A stretch of 64,000 nucleotides of DNA from Devosia sp. (GCF_025809055.1 NZ_CP075529.1:1736001-1800000), one strand, 5' to 3'; shown: positions 21,067 to 29,715, counted from the stretch's first letter. Program-made: numbers and translations. The notes: generated by a model from the letters alone, not told the origin.

Positions 21067-21812
21067 CAATTCCCCTCCAGCTTGTTTTCGAACATGGTCG
21101 AGCGGCGGCCGCGCAGCACGATGTCGAACCGGTAGGCCAGGGCATCCATGGGCGTGGTGTTGTGCCGATCCAGCTTGGCCGTCAATTGGTCGATCGCGGC
21201 CTTGTCGTTGATGGTGGCGACGATCGGGCACTGCCAGATCATCGGATCCCCCTCGAAATACATCTGGGTAATCAGCCGCTGCGCAAAGGCATGGCCGAAA
21301 ATCGAGAAATGGATATGGGCCGGCCGCCAGTCGTTCCCCCTGTTGGGCCAGGGATAGGCACCGGGCTTGACCGTGCGGAAGTGATAAAAGCCGTTCTCAT
21401 CGGTAATCGAGCGCCCGAAGCCCCCGAAATTCGGATCGAGCGCGGCCAGATACCCTTCCTTCTTGTGGCGATAGCGCCCGCCGGCATTGGCCTGCCAATA
21501 TTCCACCAGCGTCCCCGGCACCGGGCGGGCGTTCTCGTCCAGCACCTGCCCATAGACGATCATCCGCTGGCCGATGGCTTCGGTGCCGTCCTGGCTGTAA
21601 TTGCGGATCAGATCGTTATCGAGTTCCCCGAGCTTTTCGTGCCCGAACGTTGGCCCCGATGTTTCCGACTTGGTCGGGCCCAGCGCCAGCAGGCTGTGGC
21701 GGGGCGCGCGAAATGTCGTGCTCTTGTAGCCCGGCGTATCGGCGGCCGGATGCCAGTCGCGATCGCGCTGGAACAGCGCTCCATCGGCACCCGGTAAGAT
21801 AATTCCGCTCAT
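21066..21812 (-). CDS. pcaH: Protocatechuate 3,4-dioxygenase beta subunit
   Basis: 248 residues. All four expected Fe(III) ligands are visible: Tyr114 (in NAGGRYRH), Tyr153 (in KPGAYPWP), and His166 and His168 (in RPAHIHFS), matching the ligand pattern of the Pseudomonas beta subunit. It is therefore a catalytically complete intradiol dioxygenase, giving 3-carboxy-cis,cis-muconate. It overlaps pcaC by four bases and pcaG by one. Confidence 0.95.
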   Translation of the reverse strand: MSGIILPGADGALFQRDRDWHPAADTPGYKSTTFRAPRHSLLALGPTKSETSGPTFGHEKLGELDNDLIRNYSQDGTEAIGQRMIVYGQVLDENARPVPGTLVEYWQANAGGRYRHKKEGYLAALDPNFGGFGRSITDENGFYHFRTVKPGAYPWPNRGNDWRPAHIHFSIFGHAFAQRLITQMYFEGDPMIWQCPIVATINDKAAIDQLTAKLDRHNTTPMDALAYRFDIVLRGRRSTMFENKLEGN

Positions 21813-22198
21813 TGGGCAGCCTCCTGACGCTTGGCGAGTTCCTGCTTGGCTATTTTGAAGGCGCTGTTGGCAGCCGGCACGCCGGCATAGACCGCCACAT
21901 GCAGCAGCGCTTCCTTGATGTCATTTGCGTCCGCGCCGGTATTGGCCGTGGCCCGCACATGCATGGCGAATTCGTCTTCATGGCCCAGCGCCGCCAACAG
22001 GGCCAGCGTCACGATCGAGCGTTCGCGCTTGCTCAGCCCCGGCCGCGACCACACCGAACCCCAGGCCCCCTGGGTGATGAAGGTCTGAAAATCGTCATCA
22101 AGGCTCGTGGTCAGCGCCTTGGCGCGGTTGACGTGGTCGTCGCCCAGAACCGCGCGCCGCGTCACCATGCCCTGCTCAAACAGTTTGTCGTCACTCAT
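21809..22198 (-). CDS. pcaC: 4-carboxymuconolactone decarboxylase
   Basis: 129 residues. The AhpD/CMD fold core is TLALLAALGHEDEFAMHVRATANTGADANDIKEALLHVAVYAGVPAAN, with the conserved E/H residues of CMD. It decarboxylates 4-carboxymuconolactone to 3-oxoadipate enol-lactone. Start ATG 22198 overlaps the pcaD stop by eight bases; a GTG at 22204 is an alternative. It is a stand-alone protein, not the PcaL fusion seen in some actinobacteria. Confidence 0.93.
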   Translation of the reverse strand: MSDDKLFEQGMVTRRAVLGDDHVNRAKALTTSLDDDFQTFITQGAWGSVWSRPGLSKRERSIVTLALLAALGHEDEFAMHVRATANTGADANDIKEALLHVAVYAGVPAANSAFKIAKQELAKRQEAAQ

Positions 22199-22985
22199 AG
22201 CCACATTCCCCGAACAAGTCGCGCAAATACGAGGCCACCAGGGCCGGCTGCTCTACGGACGGAATATGCCCCGCCCCCGGCACGATCTGAAAGCGCGCGC
22301 CCGGAATGGCATCAGCGCAGGCCCGCACCAGCTCCACGGGCGTCGCCCCGTCCGCATCGCCTACCATGACCAGCGTCGGCAGGGCGATGGCGCCGATATC
22401 CGCCGTCAGGTCGGCATCCCGGAGCGTCGCGCAGGTCGCCGCGTAGCCCTCCGGGTCCGTCCGCAGGAACAGGTTGCGCCAGCCCGCCAGTTCTTCCGGG
22501 CGCTCCTTGCGGAAGCCCGGGCTGAACCAGCGCTCCATGATCCCATCGGCAATGGCCCCGAGGCCTTGTTCCAGCACCGCCGCCCGCCGGCTATTCCACA
22601 ATTGGGCATCGCCGACCTTCGGCGCCGTGTCGCAGAGCACCAGAGCCGCGATGCTTTGCGGGGACCGCAGCGCATAGCCCTGCGCGATCAACCCGCCGAC
22701 AGACACGCCACACAGGGCAAACCTGTCAAAGCCGACATGGCGGACCAGTCCCTCAAGATCGTCCAGATGGTCGTCCAGACTATACTCGCCCGCCGGGCAA
22801 TCGCTGAGCCCGTGCCCGCGCTTGTCATAGCTCAGGATGCGATAGGAGGACGCGAGCCGCGCGATCACCGCATCCCAGATGCGGGCATCGGTGCCCAGAG
22901 AATTGGCAAAGACCAGTTTTGGTGCATCCTCCGGCCCGGCGAGCCGATAGTGCAGCAGGACGTCATTGATCCGGACGAAGTGCAT
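22191..22985 (-). CDS. pcaD: 3-oxoadipate enol-lactonase
   Basis: A 264-residue alpha/beta hydrolase. The nucleophile elbow is GVSVGG with Ser95. The acid is in VGDADGATP (Asp212 likely) and the catalytic His is His240 in GAGHIPS. It hydrolyses the enol-lactone to 3-oxoadipate and is the first gene of the pca operon. The ATG has GGGGAGAGGG upstream. A PcaQ-type operator lies about 70 bp upstream. Confidence 0.93.
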   Translation of the reverse strand: MHFVRINDVLLHYRLAGPEDAPKLVFANSLGTDARIWDAVIARLASSYRILSYDKRGHGLSDCPAGEYSLDDHLDDLEGLVRHVGFDRFALCGVSVGGLIAQGYALRSPQSIAALVLCDTAPKVGDAQLWNSRRAAVLEQGLGAIADGIMERWFSPGFRKERPEELAGWRNLFLRTDPEGYAATCATLRDADLTADIGAIALPTLVMVGDADGATPVELVRACADAIPGARFQIVPGAGHIPSVEQPALVASYLRDLFGECGYE

Positions 22986-23053
22986 GGTTTCCCTCTCCCC
23001 GCCATTTAAGGGCCCGGGGCCGCTGGGGTAAAATGATTACTCACACCCATAGA

Positions 23054-23069
23054 ATAACCCTGCGATTAT
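23054..23069. promoter_or_regulatory. PcaQ operator in the pcaD-pcaQ divergent gap
   Basis: ATAACC (23054-23059), four bases, GATTAT (23064-23069). The known PcaQ consensus in rhizobia is ATAACC-N4-GGTTAA, so the left half is exact and the right half has one change from a perfect inverted repeat. It lies 69 bp from the pcaD start and 64 bp from the pcaQ start, as expected for activation of pcaDCHGB. Confidence 0.75.
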
Positions 23070-23132
23070 GATATCTCAGTCGACAGGCGCCAATTCCCAA
23101 AAAAACCGCCTTTTGCATAACCGAGCATCGCC

Positions 23133-24065
23133 ATGGCCCAACGCATCATCGACCCGCGGATCAAGATCCGGCATATCGCCTGCTTTCTCGAGGTGGCCAG
23201 GCTCCGCAGCGTGGTCAACGCCGCCGAAGCGCTCAATATCAGCCAGCCCGCCGCCACCAAGACGGTGCAGGAGCTCGAAGAGGTGCTTGGCGGCTCGCTC
23301 TTCGATAGGAGCCGGCGGCGCCTGTCACTGACCCCGTTCGGCGAAATCTTCTACCGCTATGCCTCCACCAGCATTGCCGCTCTCCGACAGGGCATAGACG
23401 CGGCGCGCGGCGCCCAGGAAACCACCCTGGTCAAGATCGGCGCGCTGCCCTCGGTTTCGGCCCGTATCCTGCCCGAGGCCGTGCGGCGCTTCACCCTCAG
23501 CGAACCCGGCATCAAGAGCCGGATCATCACCGGGCCCAACAACTATCTATTGGCCCAGCTCCGCTCCGGCGACGTTGACCTGGTCATCGGCCGCATGGCC
23601 GAACCCGAACTGATGCTGGGCCTGTCTTTCGAGCATCTCTATTCCGAGCAGGTGGTGATCGCCGTAAGGCCCGATCATCCGCTTCTGGATGAGCAGGAGT
23701 TCACCCTGAGCATGGTCGAAGGCTACCAGACCCTGCTGCCGACACCCGGCTCGGTCATCCGGCCCCTGGTCGAGCGCATCCTGCTGGCCTACGGCATCGG
23801 CGAGGGGCGCGAGGAGATCGAGACGGTCTCCAATGCCTTCGGCCGCGCCTATATCCGCCAGACCGACGCCATCTGGTTCATCTCGGAGGGTGTGGTGGCC
23901 GAGGACATTGCCGATGGGCACCTGCGCCTCCTGCCCTTCGACATGAGCGAGACCCTTGGTCCGGTCGGCTTCACCACCCGCAACGATACGACCCTGGCGC
24001 TGGCAACCTCGGCGCTCATGCAGACCGTGCGCGACGTCGCCGCCGGATTGCGGCAGGCGAGCTAA
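23133..24065 (+). CDS. pcaQ: LysR-family activator of the pca operon
   Basis: 310 residues. The winged-helix N-terminus (HIACFLEVARLRSVVNAAEALNISQPAATKTVQELEEVLG) is typical of PcaQ, and the substrate-binding domain (about 95-305) has VKIGALPSVSARILPEAV. PcaQ responds to 3-carboxymuconate or the derived lactone in rhizobia and activates pca genes. The gene is divergent from pcaD with a matching operator between them. The 3' gap holds a dispersed repeat. Confidence 0.92.
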   Translation: MAQRIIDPRIKIRHIACFLEVARLRSVVNAAEALNISQPAATKTVQELEEVLGGSLFDRSRRRLSLTPFGEIFYRYASTSIAALRQGIDAARGAQETTLVKIGALPSVSARILPEAVRRFTLSEPGIKSRIITGPNNYLLAQLRSGDVDLVIGRMAEPELMLGLSFEHLYSEQVVIAVRPDHPLLDEQEFTLSMVEGYQTLLPTPGSVIRPLVERILLAYGIGEGREEIETVSNAFGRAYIRQTDAIWFISEGVVAEDIADGHLRLLPFDMSETLGPVGFTTRNDTTLALATSALMQTVRDVAAGLRQAS

Positions 24066-24097
24066 GATATCTTCGCATTTGGAACGTCATGACGAGC

Positions 24098-24248
24098 CCC
24101 TTCCCTTCTCCCCTGAGGGAAGAAGTGCCTGCCCCGGACTTGATCCGGGGTGGCGCGAAGCGCCGGATGAGGGGTTCAGACTTGTGCTAGCCGAATAAAT
24201 TTCACCCCTCACCCCGACCCTCTCCCCTGAGGGGCGAGGGGGCGATGG
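24098..24248. repeat. Dispersed intergenic repeat, copy 1, carrying a nested 20-bp palindrome
   Basis: The block shares long near-identical stretches with 58341-58468, including GGCGCGAAGCGCCGGATGAG and the flanking CTTCTCCCCTGAGGG and CACCCCTCACCCC segments. This copy has an extra palindrome, GCCCCGGACTTGATCCGGGG (24131-24150), missing from the other copy. It fills the 223-bp gap between the convergent pcaQ and pobR genes. Confidence 0.8.
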
Positions 24249-24288
24249 AGCCGATAAATCGGTTCATGGATGAAATGCCCAAACCACC

Positions 24289-25128
24289 TCACGCCCGCTG
24301 ATTGCGGCCCTGCTCTGCCCGGAACCGGGCCGGGGCCGCGCCCAGCAGGCGGGTCATGACGCGGCTGAAGTATGCCGGATCGTCATAACCCAGCTCGGCG
24401 CCGATCTGCTTGACGCTGAGGGTCGAGAACAACAATTGGCGCCTGGCCTCGAGCGCTATGCGCCGCTCCACGACTTCGAGCGCGGTGACGCCCAGCACCT
24501 GCTGGCACACGCGGTTGAGATGCGTCGGGCTGATGCCCATGGCGCTGGCATAGTCCTCGATCCGCCGGCTGGTCCGATAACGCTGCTCGACCAGGTCGCG
24601 AAAACCCGCGACATGCTGCACGGCCCGGCCGGACGGTCCCGGTGTGGCCATGGCCGCGCGGCGCGCCCGATGCAGGTCCAGCAGCAACAGGGTCAGCCGC
24701 GCCCGCATCGCCATGTCGTGCCCATGCCCCGGATGATCGGCCTCCCCGATCAGGCCATCGAGGCTGGCCACCAGCCTGTCGCTGGCGCGCAGGGTCTCGG
24801 CGCCGTCAAATCCCAGGCCGAGCGTGCGGACGTCCTGCTCGAACAGGGTCAGCACCACGCCGTCGACATCGGGCGAAAACACGTAGCCATGAACCACCAT
24901 GGCTGGAACGACCACCATGCTCCCCGCTGCGATGTGGACCCGCGTCCCGTCCAGTTGCATCTCTGCCTCGCCCGCAGTCAGCGACAGAACCTGGAACAGG
25001 TGCTCGTGCCGGTGCGGATCGATGCGAAAGCCATGCAGGCGACTGCGCGCCGGGATGGTTTCCCAATGCAGCCAGTCCTGCAGGGTCTCCTGTTCGCCAT
25101 AGAGGGCATAGGTCGGGATCAGATTCAT
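24289..25128 (-). CDS. pobR: AraC-family regulator of pobA
   Basis: 279 residues from the ATG at 25128. The N-terminal cupin domain (DPHRHEHLFQVLSLTAGEAEMQLDG) would sense the aromatic acid. The C-terminal double HTH shows ISPTHLNRVCQQVLGVTALEVVERRIALEARRQLL and IGAELGYDDPAYFSRVMTRLLGAAP. It is divergent from pobA, the standard PobR arrangement, and so probably activates pobA with 4-hydroxybenzoate. An in-frame extension upstream of the ATG overlaps the operator region and pobA and is unlikely. Confidence 0.88.
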   Translation of the reverse strand: MNLIPTYALYGEQETLQDWLHWETIPARSRLHGFRIDPHRHEHLFQVLSLTAGEAEMQLDGTRVHIAAGSMVVVPAMVVHGYVFSPDVDGVVLTLFEQDVRTLGLGFDGAETLRASDRLVASLDGLIGEADHPGHGHDMAMRARLTLLLLDLHRARRAAMATPGPSGRAVQHVAGFRDLVEQRYRTSRRIEDYASAMGISPTHLNRVCQQVLGVTALEVVERRIALEARRQLLFSTLSVKQIGAELGYDDPAYFSRVMTRLLGAAPARFRAEQGRNQRA

Positions 25129-25158
25129 GTTCGAATAGTGCAAGCGATTGCGGGCCCT

Positions 25159-25193
25159 GTCCATTCTCTCGATCGGGATTTCGGTCCATTCTC
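25159..25193. promoter_or_regulatory. Direct repeats in the pobR-pobA gap, candidate PobR sites
   Basis: GTCCATTCTC occurs at 25159-25168 and 25184-25193, a 25-bp period. AraC-type regulators bind tandem direct repeats, so this fits PobR. The right copy lies only 20 bp from the pobA ATG, which is close for an activator; it may act on pobR instead, or transcription may have a very short leader. Confidence 0.45.
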
Positions 25194-25213
25194 GACCCCA
25201 GGAGGAGAAATCC

Positions 25214-26368
25214 ATGCGCACCAATGTCGCTATTGTGGGGGCCGGCCCGGCCGGGCTGATGCTCGGGCGCCTTCTCGACCTTGCCGGGGTGGACAATGTC
25301 ATCCTCGAGCGCAAGAGCGCCGACTATGTCCTCGGCCGCATTCGCGCCGGCGTGCTGGAGCAGGGCTCGGTCGATCTCATGGAGCGCGCCCAACTGGCCG
25401 GTCGCCTCCACGCCGAAGGGCTCGTCCACGACGGCACCCTGCTCAGCTTCGATGGCGACAGCCACCGCATCGACTTCAAGGCGCTGGTGGGGCGCAGCGT
25501 CACCGTCTATGGCCAGACCGAAGTCACCCGCGACCTCATGGAAGCCCGCACGGGCACCACGATATATGAGGCCGATGAGGTGCAACTGCACGATTTCGAC
25601 AACAGCCCCAGCGTCACCTGGCGCAAGGACGGCGTCACCCATCGGCTGGACTGCGACTACATTACCGGCTGCGACGGCTATCACGGGGTCAGCCGCGCCA
25701 GCGTTCCGGCGACCGCGCTCACCACGTTCGAGCGCGTCTATCCCTTCGGATGGCTCGGCATGCTGGTGGACAAGCCGCCGGTGGATCACGAGCTCATCTA
25801 TGCCCATCACGAGCGCGGCTTCGCCCTCTGTTCCCAGCGCTCGCCGACACGCAGCCGCTACTATGTCCAGGTTCCCACCAGCGAAAAGCTCGAAAACTGG
25901 AGCGATGAGCAATTCTGGGACGAGTTGCGCCGCCGCCTGCCTGCCCGAACGGCCGAAGCCTTGCAGACCGGCCCGGCACTCGAAAAATCCATCGCGCCAC
26001 TGCGTAGCTTCGTTGCCGAACCCCTGCGCTTCGGACGCCTGTTCCTGGCCGGCGACGCCGCCCATATCGTGCCACCGACCGGCGCCAAGGGCCTTAACCT
26101 GGCCCTCAGCGACGTGGCCATGCTGGCCGATGCGCTCATCGAGCACTACGGCGAGCGATCGGACGCCGGCCTTGACGCCTATTCAGTCAATGCCCTCGAC
26201 CGCATCTGGAAGGCCGAACGGTTCAGCTGGTGGATGACCAGCCTCATGCATGTCTTCCCCGACGCCGGTGCCTTCGGCCGGCGCATCCAGCGCGCCGAAT
26301 TCGATTATCTCACCGGCTCCCTCCCGGCCCAGCAGAGCCTGGCCGAAAACTATACCGGTCTGCTTTAG
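25214..26368 (+). CDS. pobA: 4-hydroxybenzoate 3-monooxygenase
   Basis: A 384-residue flavoprotein hydroxylase (family about 390). The FAD dinucleotide motif is VAIVGAGPAGL (6-16); then RIRAGVLEQGSVDL, the DG motif CDGYHGVSR, and the second FAD motif LFLAGDAAHIVPPTGAKGLNLALSD. It converts 4-hydroxybenzoate to protocatechuate with NADPH and O2, feeding the pca genes next door. Start ATG 25214 has GGAGGAG at 25201-25207. It is controlled by the divergent pobR. Confidence 0.95.
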   Translation: MRTNVAIVGAGPAGLMLGRLLDLAGVDNVILERKSADYVLGRIRAGVLEQGSVDLMERAQLAGRLHAEGLVHDGTLLSFDGDSHRIDFKALVGRSVTVYGQTEVTRDLMEARTGTTIYEADEVQLHDFDNSPSVTWRKDGVTHRLDCDYITGCDGYHGVSRASVPATALTTFERVYPFGWLGMLVDKPPVDHELIYAHHERGFALCSQRSPTRSRYYVQVPTSEKLENWSDEQFWDELRRRLPARTAEALQTGPALEKSIAPLRSFVAEPLRFGRLFLAGDAAHIVPPTGAKGLNLALSDVAMLADALIEHYGERSDAGLDAYSVNALDRIWKAERFSWWMTSLMHVFPDAGAFGRRIQRAEFDYLTGSLPAQQSLAENYTGLL

Positions 26369-26438
26369 AGCCTTCACCGCCGAACAGAACCATCGCCCCT
26401 TCACCCCCCTGACCAGGGGCTTTGAAGCGGCCGAAGGC

Positions 26439-26463
26439 AAGATCGCTCCAGTGGAGCGATCTT
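26439..26463. other. Perfect 12-bp inverted repeat downstream of pobA
   Basis: AAGATCGCTCCA (26439-26450) and TGGAGCGATCTT (26452-26463) are separated by one base. It follows pobA by 70 bp. There is no T run, so it is more likely a mobile palindromic repeat or mRNA-stabilising hairpin than a terminator. Confidence 0.6.
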
Positions 26464-26501
26464 AGCAGAAAAGGCCATGAGAGCTGCGCTCGAATGGCAT
26501 G

Positions 26502-26546
26502 TAGCGTCGCTCGGCCCGCAGGGCCGTAGCAGAGCCGGGTGGGGGT
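26502..26546. repeat. Dispersed REP-like repeat, partial copy
   Basis: TAGCGTCGCTCGGCCC, then GGGCCGTAGCA and GGGTGGGGGTG. The same order of blocks occurs at 58168-58214, and a related version in reverse at 61428-61494. Only the downstream half is present here, without the leading C-rich hairpin. Confidence 0.7.
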
Positions 26547-26603
26547 GATGCCGGCCCCGGTCCTTCGCAACTCAATCCGCACATCCTGCTGCCAACGAAA
26601 AGA

Positions 26604-26633
26604 CCCCGCCACAATAGTGACGGGGCCCTTTTT
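26604..26633. terminator. Bidirectional terminator between pobA and dctP
   Basis: CCCCGCCAC (26604-26612) pairs with GTGACGGGG (26617-26625) with one mismatch, a 4-base loop, and a CCCTTTTT tail on the plus strand. On the minus strand the stem is followed by TCTTTTCG. It therefore suits both the pobA transcript and the convergent TRAP operon, whose last stop is at 26655. Confidence 0.75.
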
Positions 26634-26654
26634 CGACGTCAGCGGATGCCTGAC

Positions 26655-27674
26655 TTACTTCTGAGCGTCCATGGAAGCCTTGGCGGCGTCATAGAGGGCG
26701 CGGCCATCCAGACCCAGTGCTTCCATCTCGGCGAACCAGCCATCGACGGTGGGCTGGGCAGCTTCCTGCCAGCGCGCCGTTTCGGCCTCGTCGAGCTGCA
26801 CGACATTGTTGCCGGCATTGACCGCGATCGACAGGCCGTTCGCGTCGCCCGTATCCATCACCGCACCGAACTGGCGCGAGGTTTCGAGGCCCGAATTAGC
26901 GTCGATGATGGCGCGCAAATCGTCCGGCAGGTTGTTGTAGCTGTCCATGTTCATCACGAAGCCGAAGGTCTGCGTATAGAGACCGTATTCGCTGGTGAAG
27001 CCGGTATGGTTCTTGACCAGCTCGGCCACGCGCAGCGACGGCGTCACTTCCCACGGAATGGTGGTGGCGTCGATCACGCCCTTGGACAGGGCCTCGGTCA
27101 CCTGCGGCACCGGCATGCCCACGGGCTCGGCACCCAGCTCGGCCAGCATGCTCGAAATGATGCGCGAACCGCCACGCACCTTCATGCCCGCCAGGTCTTC
27201 GAGGCTGTTGATCGGGTCCTTGGAGTGGAACAGGCCCGGACCGTGCGTGTGCAGCGCGATGACATGCACGCCCGCGAACTCTTCGGGGGCGTTTTCCATC
27301 ACATAGTTGTAGAAGGCGGCCGAAGACGGCTCGGCCGTGGTGGTGAAGAAGGGCAGCTCAAACACTTCCGACTTGGGGAAGCGGCCGGGCGTATAGCCCA
27401 GAACGGTCCAGATGATATCCACCACGCCATCCTTGGCCTGGTCGAACAGTTCCGGCGGCGCGCCCCCCAGCTGCATGGCCGGATAGAGTTCGAACTTGAT
27501 CCGCCCGCCCGATTCTTCCTGCACCTTGGCAGCCCAGGGCTCGATGGCCTGGGCCGGAATGGTCGCCTGCGCCGGAAGCATCTGGTGGATGCGCAGGGTC
27601 ACTTCCTGGGCAAAGGCCGTGGTGGACATGGCAAACGCCGTCAAGGCGCCCAGTACCAGCATTTTCGTCTTCAT
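26655..27674 (-). CDS. dctP: TRAP transporter substrate-binding protein (DctP family)
   Basis: 339 residues with a signal peptide (about 1-22, AFAQ). DctP features are TLRIHQMLPAQATIPAQAIEPWAAKVQEESGGRIKFELYP, LEDLAGMKVRGGSRI (the region holding the carboxylate-binding Arg) and GVIDATTIPWE. It captures an organic acid in the periplasm for the DctQM channel. Lying between pobA and the phenylpropanoid genes, it probably binds an aromatic acid such as a hydroxycinnamate or hydroxybenzoate; this is inference from context. It is last in the operon after dctQ and dctM, with an 87-bp gap containing a small 7-bp-stem hairpin (27715-27747). Confidence 0.9.
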   Translation of the reverse strand: MKTKMLVLGALTAFAMSTTAFAQEVTLRIHQMLPAQATIPAQAIEPWAAKVQEESGGRIKFELYPAMQLGGAPPELFDQAKDGVVDIIWTVLGYTPGRFPKSEVFELPFFTTTAEPSSAAFYNYVMENAPEEFAGVHVIALHTHGPGLFHSKDPINSLEDLAGMKVRGGSRIISSMLAELGAEPVGMPVPQVTEALSKGVIDATTIPWEVTPSLRVAELVKNHTGFTSEYGLYTQTFGFVMNMDSYNNLPDDLRAIIDANSGLETSRQFGAVMDTGDANGLSIAVNAGNNVVQLDEAETARWQEAAQPTVDGWFAEMEALGLDGRALYDAAKASMDAQK

Positions 27675-27761
27675 GGGTTTCCTCCCTTTATGGCCATGGG
27701 CCGATTATAGTGTGTCGCGCCCACCAGGTCCTCCGGGGCAGGCGCGACGGGTCGAAACTGC

Positions 27762-29084
27762 CTAGTAGAGCATCCAGACCAACCACAAAGTGATGGGTGG
27801 AAACGCCACGAGGATAGCGGTGCGGACGATGTCGCTGGCCACGAAGGGCAGCACGCCGCGATAGGTGTGAGACAGCCGGGTTTCCGGCGACATCGAGTTG
27901 ATGATGAACAGGTTCATGCCCACGGGTGGCGTGATCAGCCCCACCTCGACGACGATCAGCACGATGATGCCGAACCAGATGCCGAACTCGTCCGGCGTCA
28001 GCCCGAAATCGAGCACCGACATCATCGGATAGATGATCGGCACGGTCAGCAGGATCATCGACAGCGAGTCCATCACGCAGCCCATGATGAGATAGAAGAT
28101 CAGGACCAGCACCAGCACGATCCAGGGATTGAACCCCTGGTCGCCGACCCAGGCGGCCATCACCTGCGGCACCTGCGAAAGCGCCAGGAAGCTGTTGAGC
28201 GCCGCCGCGCCGAGCACGATCAGGAAGATCATGGCGGTCGAGCGCGCGGTGATGAGGCAGGCTTCGGTGATCGACTTGCGATCAAGGCTCCGCGCCGCCA
28301 GGGCAATGACGAAGGTGCCGGCTGCGCCGATTGCTGCTGCCTCGGTGGGGGTGAAGATGCCGGCATAGATGCCGCCGATGACCAGCAGGAACACCACCAG
28401 CACCGGCCAGGTCTTGAACAGTTCGCGGAAACGCTGGCCATAGGGCATGCGCTCGCGCACCCCGCCGGAATCGGGTCGCACCCGCACATAGATGGCAATG
28501 ACGATCAGATAGCCGATGGCGGCAAGAATGCCCGGCACGAAGGCGCCCATGAACAGCTTGGCGATGTTCTGCTCGGTCAGCACCGCGAAGATCACGAGGA
28601 TGATCGAGGGCGGGATGAGAATGCCCAGCGTGCCGCCGGCTGCCACCGCGCCGGTCGAAAGCGCGCCGGAATAGCCGTATTTCTTCAGTTCTGGCAGCGC
28701 CACGCGCCCCATGGTCGCCGCCGTTGCCAGCGACGAGCCGCAGATGGCGCCAAAACCGGCGCTGGCGCCGATGGCGGCCATGGCCACCCCGCCCTTGCGA
28801 TGCCCGAGCCAGGCGGCCGCAGCATTGAAGAGCCCCGCCGACAGCCCGCCAAGCGTCGCGAACTGCCCCATGAGCAGAAACAGCGGCACAACCGACAGCG
28901 AATAGGACGCATAGGTTGAATAGGTGAGGTTTTTGAACTGGGCGGCGATGGGATTAAAGCTGCCGCTGATCAGCCAGGTGCCGGTGACGCCGATGGCGAA
29001 CATGGCCAGGCCGATTGGCACGCGCAGGAAAATCAGGATCAGGACTGCGGGAATACCGAGAATGCCAAGGATCAGGGGCGTCAT
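27762..29084 (-). CDS. dctM: TRAP transporter large permease (DctM)
   Basis: 440 residues, about 12 membrane segments, as expected for DctM. Recognisable are LSVVPLFLLMGQFATLGGLSAGLFNAAAAWLGHRKGGVAMA and GFGAICGSSLATAATMGRVALPEL in the first half, and the repeat-like second half with VGLITPPVGMNLFIINS. It is the sodium-coupled transport subunit in the inner membrane. It overlaps dctQ by four bases. Confidence 0.93.
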   Translation of the reverse strand: MTPLILGILGIPAVLILIFLRVPIGLAMFAIGVTGTWLISGSFNPIAAQFKNLTYSTYASYSLSVVPLFLLMGQFATLGGLSAGLFNAAAAWLGHRKGGVAMAAIGASAGFGAICGSSLATAATMGRVALPELKKYGYSGALSTGAVAAGGTLGILIPPSIILVIFAVLTEQNIAKLFMGAFVPGILAAIGYLIVIAIYVRVRPDSGGVRERMPYGQRFRELFKTWPVLVVFLLVIGGIYAGIFTPTEAAAIGAAGTFVIALAARSLDRKSITEACLITARSTAMIFLIVLGAAALNSFLALSQVPQVMAAWVGDQGFNPWIVLVLVLIFYLIMGCVMDSLSMILLTVPIIYPMMSVLDFGLTPDEFGIWFGIIVLIVVEVGLITPPVGMNLFIINSMSPETRLSHTYRGVLPFVASDIVRTAILVAFPPITLWLVWMLY

Positions 29085-29626
29085 GACTCGGCTCCCGCCT
29101 GCTTGGGTTCGGCCTCATTGGCCAGGGCATAGCTCAGCGAGCGGCCCACCACATAGAGCGCCACCACGACCATGATGACGGCCCCGACCATGCCCGCGGC
29201 ATAGGCCCAGCCCATGGGAAACCGCAGCAGCAGCGTGGTTTCGCGATAGGCGAACTTGTCCATCATGCCGAAATAGAGGCGCCAGGCGATGAAGGCCGAC
29301 AAGGCCAGCATCATCGTGTCGGTGATGACCAGGATCCAGTTGTTGATGGTCTGGCCGAAACTGTCCGTGACCAGGGACACGAGGGCATGCCCGCGCGTCA
29401 GATGCGCCCAGGGCATGAAGGCGAAAATGGCAAAACCCATGCCCACCGACACCAGTTCGTAGTCACCGGTGATCGGGCGCAGGCCGATCCACAGCAAGGC
29501 GCGGCCAACTACGCTGACCACCACCATGGCCACCATAGCCATGAGCACCAGCCCACCGGCAATGGCCAGCCATTTGGCCAGCCCCACGATCAGCCGTCCC
29601 AGAACGGATTCATCCCTGAATACCAA
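29081..29626 (-). CDS. dctQ: TRAP transporter small permease (DctQ)
   Basis: A 181-residue protein with four membrane helices; the DctQ signature lies in VVSVVGRALLWIGLRPITGDYELVSVGMGFAIFAFMPWAHLTRGHALVSLV. It forms the membrane part together with DctM. The best start is an unusual TTG (complement of 29624-29626) preceded by a G-rich site; no in-frame ATG lies before the first membrane helix. It is the first gene of the TRAP operon and divergent from the MarR gene. Confidence 0.88.
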   Translation of the reverse strand: MVFRDESVLGRLIVGLAKWLAIAGGLVLMAMVAMVVVSVVGRALLWIGLRPITGDYELVSVGMGFAIFAFMPWAHLTRGHALVSLVTDSFGQTINNWILVITDTMMLALSAFIAWRLYFGMMDKFAYRETTLLLRFPMGWAYAAGMVGAVIMVVVALYVVGRSLSYALANEAEPKQAGAES

Positions 29627-29699
29627 AATAGTCCCCCCGTTTGTCCCGATTAAAGGCCCAGTTTGCCCGGCATGTAAAATGAGAAATTCCCATGCCGAA

Positions 29700-29715
29700 A
29701 TAACCTATGCCTTAT
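29700..29715. promoter_or_regulatory. PcaQ-like box upstream of the TRAP operon
   Basis: ATAACC (29700-29705), four bases, CCTTAT (29710-29715). The left half is identical to the pca operator half and the right half shares TTAT. Its distance to the dctQ start (about 74 bp) is almost the same as that of the pca box to pcaD (69 bp). Suggestive only. Confidence 0.4.
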
